The position numbers and the translations under genes are program-made. The notes below the pieces were generated by a model, which saw nothing but the letters and a program-made list of their open reading frames with translations, did no database searches and was not told the origin of the DNA. A DNA stretch of 64,000 nucleotides from a bacterium (GTDB lineage Bacteria; UBP14; UBA6098; 4484-93): the NCBI GenBank assembly GCA_021158465.1, contig JAGGUN010000037.1, positions 91,156 to 155,155 of the forward strand, written 5' to 3'. Below are positions 59,217 to 64,000 of this stretch, piece by piece. Numbering within the stretch: the first letter of the stretch is position 1; every line of letters begins with the position of its first letter.

Positions 59217-60512
59217 ATGAGATTCCTTCTACAAAAGGAGGTCCTTTCTTGGGCATTTTATGATTTTGCTAACACGATATACTCGATGAATGTTGTTTCG
59301 CTTTATTTTCCACTCTGGGTAACATCCGATCTTGGCGGGAGTGACCTTGTTGTCAGCGTTGCAAACTCGGTTTCTATGCTTCTTGTTGCTTTAACCTTAC
59401 CCGTTCTCGGTATATTCTCAGATGCCTTAGGGAATCGGAAGGGGTATCTTTTTGGTTTCACATTATCTTGTGTTATTGCTGTTGCGCTTATCGGTTTTCT
59501 GGCTTCTTCTTCTGTTCCGGTTTCTTCTGCCCTGCTTTTTGGGACGGTATTGTATGTAATTGCTAACTACTCATATAACGGCGGGCTTGTTTTTTACAAT
59601 TCCCTTTTGCCAGGGCTTGTTGACTGGGGGAAGATTGGCAGGGTTAGCGGGTTTGGGGTATTTCTCGGTTATCTTGGCTCGATATTTGGAATGCTCTTTG
59701 TTATGCCGTTCAACACGGGGACAATCTTAGGGTATTCTCTCCCTGAATGGCTTGCTGGTGGTAGGGAAAAAACATTTATCCCCACGGCGGTGCTTTTCTT
59801 ATTGTTCTCGCTTCCTATCTTTATTTTTGTCAAGGAGGAGAGGATTAAGAAGAACCCTCCTCGTGAGACGGTTTGGTCGGCGTTTGCGAAGTTATGGGAG
59901 ACCCTGAAGGATACAGGAGGCTATCCGGGTATAAGGCGGTTTCTTGTTGCAAAATTTTTCTATGAGGATGCCATAGCGACCGCTATAATTTTTATGGCTG
60001 TGTATGCTGAGAAGGTTATGGGGCTTCCCGACCGTTCGAAGATAGCGTTTTTTGTTGTGGCGACCGTCGGTGCGGCGTTTGGTTCGCTTTTTGGTGGTAT
60101 CCTCGTTGACAGCTTCTCCCCGAAGAGGGTCTTGCAGGCAGCGCTCGTTGGTTGGATTCTATCCCTTTTGGCGCTCATTATAAGCAGGGATAGGCTCGTC
60201 TTCTGGATAATCGGAGCCTTCATAGGGACATTTCTTGGCTGGACCTGGACATCTGCCAGACCGCTTCTGCTCGAACTCTCACCTCCAGAGGCTGTTGCAA
60301 GGTTCTTTGGCTTGTACTCCTTTTCTGGCAGGCTCGCAGCCATTCTTGGCCCACTTATGTGGGGGTTGATTGTGAAGTTTTTGTCTCCGTATGGAGGGGT
60401 GTTTGCCTATCGGGTTGCTGTTCTGTATCTCGCCTTGATGATAGCAATAGGTCTTCTCATCCTCGAGCGTCTGAAATTTCCTAAAGCTTCCTTAGAAGTA
60501 TCCGATAAATAA
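59217..60512 (+). CDS. Atg22/UMF1-type MFS transporter
   Basis: A 431-residue major-facilitator protein with about 12 membrane helices. The start KEVLSWAFYDFANTIYSMNVVSLYFPLW, in parts, and LGFLGYLGSIFG-type middle are characteristic of the UMF1/Atg22 group, which exports amino acids or other small molecules. GNRKGYLFG between helices 2 and 3 is the usual MFS loop. The ATG at 59217 lies only 7 bases after the T-run of the terminator, with no ribosome site in front. AAGGAGGT falls inside the coding sequence at about 59235 but leads to no good in-frame start. Substrate unknown. Confidence 0.88.
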   Translation: MRFLLQKEVLSWAFYDFANTIYSMNVVSLYFPLWVTSDLGGSDLVVSVANSVSMLLVALTLPVLGIFSDALGNRKGYLFGFTLSCVIAVALIGFLASSSVPVSSALLFGTVLYVIANYSYNGGLVFYNSLLPGLVDWGKIGRVSGFGVFLGYLGSIFGMLFVMPFNTGTILGYSLPEWLAGGREKTFIPTAVLFLLFSLPIFIFVKEERIKKNPPRETVWSAFAKLWETLKDTGGYPGIRRFLVAKFFYEDAIATAIIFMAVYAEKVMGLPDRSKIAFFVVATVGAAFGSLFGGILVDSFSPKRVLQAALVGWILSLLALIISRDRLVFWIIGAFIGTFLGWTWTSARPLLLELSPPEAVARFFGLYSFSGRLAAILGPLMWGLIVKFLSPYGGVFAYRVAVLYLALMIAIGLLILERLKFPKASLEVSDK

Positions 60513-60541
60513 GATGAGTGTTGAGGGCGGGCACTCATCTT
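60511..60541 (+). terminator. hairpin after the MFS gene (possible terminator, no T-run)
   Basis: AAGATGAGTG (60511-60520) pairs with CACTCATCTT (60532-60541), a 10-base stem around an 11-base loop, starting at the transporter stop codon. A T-run is missing, so it may stabilise the mRNA end or act with another factor. Confidence 0.5.
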
Positions 60542-60555
60542 CTCCTCCTTGGAAA

Positions 60556-60580
60556 AGGGATGGGAAAGATTCCCATCCCT
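60556..60580. other. second perfect hairpin in tandem
   Basis: AGGGATGGGAA pairs perfectly with TTCCCATCCCT around a 3-base AGA loop (11-base stem). It follows the first hairpin by 14 bases and has no T-run on either side. It may be a processing or protection element for the transporter mRNA. Confidence 0.5.
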
Positions 60581-60616
60581 CAATTGTTAGGGAGTTCCTC
60601 AATATATCTTTATATC

Positions 60617-60645
60617 TTGACAACTTTACATTAGTTTGTTATTTA
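60617..60645 (+). promoter_or_regulatory. sigma70-like promoter for the FG-GAP protein gene
   Basis: TTGACA (60617-60622), a 17-base spacer and TATTTA (60640-60645) precede the GTG start at 60669. An AGAGG ribosome site lies between, giving a leader of about 17 bases. Confidence 0.6.
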
Positions 60646-60668
60646 TAGAAAACAGAAGAGGCAATGTT

Positions 60669-62471
60669 GTGCATAATTTAGTGACTACTTTTCTTCTATT
60701 ATTTTTGCCTATGACTGGTTTTGCAGGGGTTTGGATTGAGACCACGCAGGCGGATTTTGCAGATGGAGTGTGTGAGAAGAATCTTTATGCCTCGCACAGA
60801 GGAGATGGGGCAGTTGAGTTTGTCCCGAGGTTTGATATAAACCATGATGGCTATTTTGACCTCGTTGCTTGCGATGATTCTGGTCCTTATATTAGAATAT
60901 TCTATGGAGGAGCAGGAGGCTTCTCGGCTTCTTCTATGGATAGCCTGCCCAGCCCAGGCGGGGGTGGCGTAGATATTGCGGATATAAACTGTGATGATTA
61001 TCCTGACCTTATTGTTACGCATTATCGAGGTGGTAGGGTGTCCGTATATTGGGGGAGTGGGTCAGGTTTCTCACCATCGGCAAGGGCTGACCTTACATCT
61101 GTTTCATGGTCTGTAGAGAGTTGTATGCTTGCCGACCTGGATAAGGATGGCTACCTTGATATAGTTGCTGCCTGTCCGGGTAAGATATTCTGGGGCGATG
61201 CAACGGGTTATTCTGACAGTAGGAATACCCTTCTTGGTGGTGCGACCCCTCAGCACAATGTTGAGATTGCTGATTTTAACCGCGATGGGCTCCTCGATGT
61301 TATCCTTTGCAACAGAAACGCCTCATGGAACACAATCTATTACAATGACGGTGAGAGGTTTCTTCATCCAGATACACTTGCTCTCCCTTTTCTTGGGGAT
61401 ATCCCTCATGGTCTCTCCGTTGCTGACCTCGATGGGAACGGCTGGCTGGATATTGTTATGACGGGTCATGCCTCGATTCTGCAATCGTATATCTGGTATC
61501 AATATGATGGATATTTTCCGGTAGAGTCGTTGAAAGTGCTTGAGACAGGCTTCTCCTATGGTGGGAGTGCAACTGCCGACTTCAACTCCGATAAGTTCCT
61601 TGACATTCTCTTTCTATGCAGCAGTGGGACCGGGATACATTCGCATCCCTTGATATACTGGGGTAGTGATACAGGTTTTTACGATGCCTTAAGAACAGAG
61701 ATAACGACCGTGCTGCCTCTGGCAAGTGGTGGGCTTGTGGCAGATTTCGACTTCGACCAATCGCTCGATATCTTCATAGATAATGCAGAATATTCTTCTT
61801 TCGATTATATCCTCTATGGCCCGGATTTCTCGAGGCGTGATACTGTTCCTGTGAATATGGACCATCATTCAATGACCAGAGAGATCGGTAATGTCTATAA
61901 TAGGCGTTATGAGGAGGAATATTTATCTTCAATCTTCGATGCCGGGACCAGAGCATCTTGGAGATATGCGGAATGGGATGCTTATTGTCCGGAAAGGAGT
62001 TTTGTTTTTCTTCTGCTGAGGGCAGGGGAAACCCCGGAGCCGGACTCCACCTGGACTCGCTGGTATCACCTGACAGGTGGTGAGGAGATAACCGATACGA
62101 TCGTTGGGACTTATGCTCAATACAAGGCTCTCTTTGCATACACGAAGCCCACATATCTTCCCATCCTCTATTCGGTTCGGCTGGAGTATGATTCTCTCGG
62201 TGTGGATGAGACCGATGAGCTGGGGAGTATTCATTTTTATTCTCTATGTGTATCTGACCTATCCGCAAGGATTGAGCTTTCGCATCCGACAGATCTCTCT
62301 ATCTCCATTTACAACATTCTTGGAGAGAAGGTATGGTCGCTTCCGGATAGGTCGTGCTCTCCTGGTGTTTATGAAATACCGCCTATACCGGTTCCATCAG
62401 GGGTTTATCTCTACAGATTCAGATTGGATGGCAGGCTGCTTGTAAAGAGAAAGGTTGTATTGAGAGATTGA
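60669..62471 (+). CDS. secreted FG-GAP/VCBS repeat protein with degenerate C-terminal sorting domain
   Basis: A 600-residue protein with signal peptide MHNLVTTFLLLFLPMTGFAG (GTG start). About residues 45-400 hold seven FG-GAP-type beta-propeller repeats with calcium loops: DINHDGYFD, DINCDDYPD, DLDKDGYLD, DFNRDGLLD, DLDGNGWLD, DFNSDKFLD and DFDFDQSLD. A strand-rich segment follows (about 405-500). The last 80 residues have SISIYNILGEKVW and PSGVYLYRFRLDG, typical of the type IX sorting domain. The NPFN motif before it is missing; LGSIHFYSLCVSDLSARI is in its place. GTG 60669 was chosen because an earlier in-frame TTG lies inside the promoter. Confidence 0.85.
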   Translation: MHNLVTTFLLLFLPMTGFAGVWIETTQADFADGVCEKNLYASHRGDGAVEFVPRFDINHDGYFDLVACDDSGPYIRIFYGGAGGFSASSMDSLPSPGGGGVDIADINCDDYPDLIVTHYRGGRVSVYWGSGSGFSPSARADLTSVSWSVESCMLADLDKDGYLDIVAACPGKIFWGDATGYSDSRNTLLGGATPQHNVEIADFNRDGLLDVILCNRNASWNTIYYNDGERFLHPDTLALPFLGDIPHGLSVADLDGNGWLDIVMTGHASILQSYIWYQYDGYFPVESLKVLETGFSYGGSATADFNSDKFLDILFLCSSGTGIHSHPLIYWGSDTGFYDALRTEITTVLPLASGGLVADFDFDQSLDIFIDNAEYSSFDYILYGPDFSRRDTVPVNMDHHSMTREIGNVYNRRYEEEYLSSIFDAGTRASWRYAEWDAYCPERSFVFLLLRAGETPEPDSTWTRWYHLTGGEEITDTIVGTYAQYKALFAYTKPTYLPILYSVRLEYDSLGVDETDELGSIHFYSLCVSDLSARIELSHPTDLSISIYNILGEKVWSLPDRSCSPGVYEIPPIPVPSGVYLYRFRLDGRLLVKRKVVLRD

Positions 62472-63595
62472 ATATCCAGATAATCAGTCATTGTTATCCT
62501 GCATACGACGGTGATATTGCTGCTCCGTTTATACCTCCTTTTGCTAAGGTTCTCTCCTCCAATGGTGTAGGGGTTAGCGTTTTGACTCCAGCGCGGCATA
62601 GCTCGTCTGTGGACCCGAATGTTATCTGGTATCCCTGGCGTGCGATAGACAAGCCGCTTGGTAGGTTCAGGATGATAAGCCCGAAAGAGCTTCTGTCCCT
62701 TCGCTCTCTCATAGAAAATGGGGTCAACTGGGCAGCTCGTATTGGCAGCGAGAACAATATCGACCTGAACTTTGCCCTCTGGGCGTTTCCTTCTGGATAT
62801 ATCGCCTATCGTGTGAAGAAAAAACATAGCACGCCTTACGCTGTCTGGGCTCTCGGAAGCGACATATATGTCTATGGTCGGAAACCGATATTATCATCCA
62901 TAGTAAAAACCGTTCTACGGAATGCGGATATTCTCTTTGCGGATGGTTTCGAGCTTGCTGAGCGTGTCGAGGAGATATCGGGGAAATGTTGTCACTTTCT
63001 TCCGACGGGGAGAGATCTTCCAGATAAGCTTGATATGCCTGCTCTGGATAAATCTCGACTGAACCTTTTATTTATTGGTAGATGGGAACCTATCAAGGGT
63101 GTGGATATCCTCGTTCGCTCGTTTGCCCGTTCAGGGCTTAAGAATGCGCTTCTGCACATAGTTGGTGGTGGTTCCCTTGAGGGTTGGCTTGTTGATTTCA
63201 TCCGGGAGAATAACCTTTCAAACGGGGTTTTCCTCCACAAGAACATTCCGACAACATTACTCGTTGGTTTCTTGAGAAGCTGCGATTATCTTATTATTCC
63301 GTCCCGCTCGGAGTCCATACCGCTTGTTCTGTCTGAGGCTGCCAGGAATAATCTCCCTCTTGTTGTCTCCAATGTTGGTGATATGGGAATGCTCGTCGAA
63401 AAATACAGGGCGGGCTATGTCTTTCCAAGCGAGGATGAGGAGTCACTTGTTCGCATATTACAACAACTTCCTCAGGCAAAAGGTGAGAAATTTTTACCCG
63501 GTCTTTCGATGCTCGCTGATATCCTCGACATCGAAAAGGGAGCGATGAGGTTTATCAAGCGGGTATCTTCATTTTTGGAGGGTAAAGGTGGCTGA
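62468..63595 (+). CDS. family 4 glycosyltransferase
   Basis: A 375-residue GT-B enzyme. The N-terminal Rossmann half begins IQIISHCYPAYDGD. The C-terminal half has LLFIGRWEPIKGVDILVRSF and HIVGGGSLEGWLV, then the E-x7-E motif in SRSESIPLVLSEAARNNLPLVVSNVG. It transfers a sugar from a nucleotide donor, probably to a glycan or lipid; the acceptor is unknown. The start is TTG 62468, which overlaps the TGA of the FG-GAP gene (TTGA), so translation is coupled. It overlaps pyrD by 8 bases. Confidence 0.9.
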   Translation: MNIQIISHCYPAYDGDIAAPFIPPFAKVLSSNGVGVSVLTPARHSSSVDPNVIWYPWRAIDKPLGRFRMISPKELLSLRSLIENGVNWAARIGSENNIDLNFALWAFPSGYIAYRVKKKHSTPYAVWALGSDIYVYGRKPILSSIVKTVLRNADILFADGFELAERVEEISGKCCHFLPTGRDLPDKLDMPALDKSRLNLLFIGRWEPIKGVDILVRSFARSGLKNALLHIVGGGSLEGWLVDFIRENNLSNGVFLHKNIPTTLLVGFLRSCDYLIIPSRSESIPLVLSEAARNNLPLVVSNVGDMGMLVEKYRAGYVFPSEDEESLVRILQQLPQAKGEKFLPGLSMLADILDIEKGAMRFIKRVSSFLEGKGG

Positions 63596-64000
63596 TATTT
63601 CCGTTGAGATTGCTGGGATGAGGCTTAAGAACCCTTTTATTTTTGCATCAGGTGTTTTTGGAAAGGAGTACTCTGAGCTATATGCTCTCTCTGCTTGGGG
63701 GGCTGTTACAACGAAATCTTTGACCTATCATCCTCGCGATGGTAATCCGTCGCCGAGGATCGCTGAAACTCCTTGCGGACTGCTGAATTCAATTGGTCTT
63801 GCCAATCCAGGTGTTATGCGATTTATCAAAGAGGAACTTCCCTTTCTCAACACCCTATCTACCAGAAAGGTAATAAGTATTGCTGGTGAGACCGAGGACG
63901 AGTTTGCAAAGATTATGGATGCTCTTTCCCCTTATGAGGGTAGTTTCGATGCTTATGAGCTCAATGTTTCCTGCCCCAATGTCTCGAGAGGTGGGATGGC
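63588..64000 (+). CDS. pyrD: dihydroorotate dehydrogenase, class 1B type, N-terminal part (runs off right edge)
   Basis: About 137 residues are visible before the window ends. The start GTG 63588 gives MADISVEIAGMRLKNPFIFASGVFG, with GGAGGG just upstream. The following TTKSLTYHPRDGNPSPRI, NSIGLANPG and ELNVSCPNVSRGG, in parts, are typical of the class 1B enzyme that oxidises dihydroorotate to orotate in pyrimidine synthesis using the NAD-linked PyrK partner. The pyrK gene would lie outside. Confidence 0.93.
   Translation, partial: MADISVEIAGMRLKNPFIFASGVFGKEYSELYALSAWGAVTTKSLTYHPRDGNPSPRIAETPCGLLNSIGLANPGVMRFIKEELPFLNTLSTRKVISIAGETEDEFAKIMDALSPYEGSFDAYELNVSCPNVSRGGM

Noticed and set aside
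60669-62471. Seven DxDxDG loops as a dockerin or EF-hand protein
   Set aside because: Their spacing of roughly 50-60 residues and following hydrophobic strand fit FG-GAP/VCBS propeller repeats instead.
1-64000. CRISPR arrays, insertion sequences, prophage
   Set aside because: No regularly spaced repeats, transposase motifs, terminal inverted repeats or phage structural genes were seen on either strand.

Overview
This window looks like chromosome from a diderm (Gram-negative-type) bacterium of the Fibrobacteres-Chlorobi-Bacteroidetes (FCB) kind, probably an uncultured candidate phylum. Several large secreted proteins end in the 'NPFN' plus Ig-like C-terminal domain typical of type IX secretion cargo. 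There are PorV/PorQ-like outer-membrane proteins, a TonB-dependent receptor with an N-terminal carboxypeptidase-regulatory-like domain, and OmpA-, TolC- and lipoprotein-type envelope genes. G+C looks moderate, the standard code is used, and sigma70-like TTGACA/TATAAT promoters are easy to find. I cannot name the phylum from sequence alone. No CRISPR array, insertion sequence, prophage or rRNA gene was seen. Gene density is very high: no stretch without a gene exceeds about 190 bases.

Layout. (1) 1-2363, + strand: tail of a UvrD/RecB-type helicase-nuclease, a LolA-like lipoprotein and a small membrane protein. (2) 2367-4502, -: a von Willebrand-type membrane protein that appears to be made from a leaderless mRNA. 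(3) 4624-6398, +: a DUF4013 membrane protein and rlmN. (4) 6382-19118, -: one tightly packed run of 15 genes, in transcription order purN, purC, acpP, fabF, rnc, acyl-CoA dehydrogenase, a three-GAF diguanylate cyclase, uppS, lgt, comF, yajC, def, fmt, DUF116 and capA-like. (5) 19281-20558, +: two small membrane proteins, one a DUF4190/pilin-like fusion, and tRNA-Gly(CCC). (6) 20563-25583, -: a four-gene operon encoding a pilin-like membrane protein, a PilM-like protein, a PilN/PilO-like protein and a 925-residue barrel/OmpA protein. (7) 25752-30607, +: a secreted transglutaminase-like protein, a beta-barrel and a guanine-deaminase-like amidohydrolase. (8) 30651-41220, +: an 11-gene run with yigZ-like, a thioredoxin-like lipoprotein, trxB, a PorV-like protein, a TolC-like protein, aspS, dnaJ, rsmE, DUF1385, prfA and a PAP2-like protein. 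(9) 41381-42408, +: two prepilins. (10) 42412-50227: secreted proteins with C-terminal sorting domains, including a GH18-like protein and a cohesin-containing 1276-residue protein, plus one conserved unknown on +. (11) 50419-59137, +: TonB-dependent receptor, sorting-domain secreted protein, PorV-like protein and lipoprotein, ended by a clear terminator. (12) 59217-64000, +: an Atg22-type MFS transporter, an FG-GAP repeat secreted protein, a GT4 glycosyltransferase and the start of pyrD.

The most unusual unit is region 6. It has the parts of a type IV pilus alignment complex (a PilM-like cytoplasmic protein with worn nucleotide-binding motifs, and a PilN-like N-terminal motif joined to a PilO-like periplasmic domain). 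These are coupled to an OmpA/outer-membrane barrel protein, with no secretin, motor ATPase or canonical pilin in the operon. I infer an envelope-spanning scaffold. Region 11 looks like an outer-membrane uptake or surface-display unit whose receptor carries an insert with seven calcium-loop motifs.
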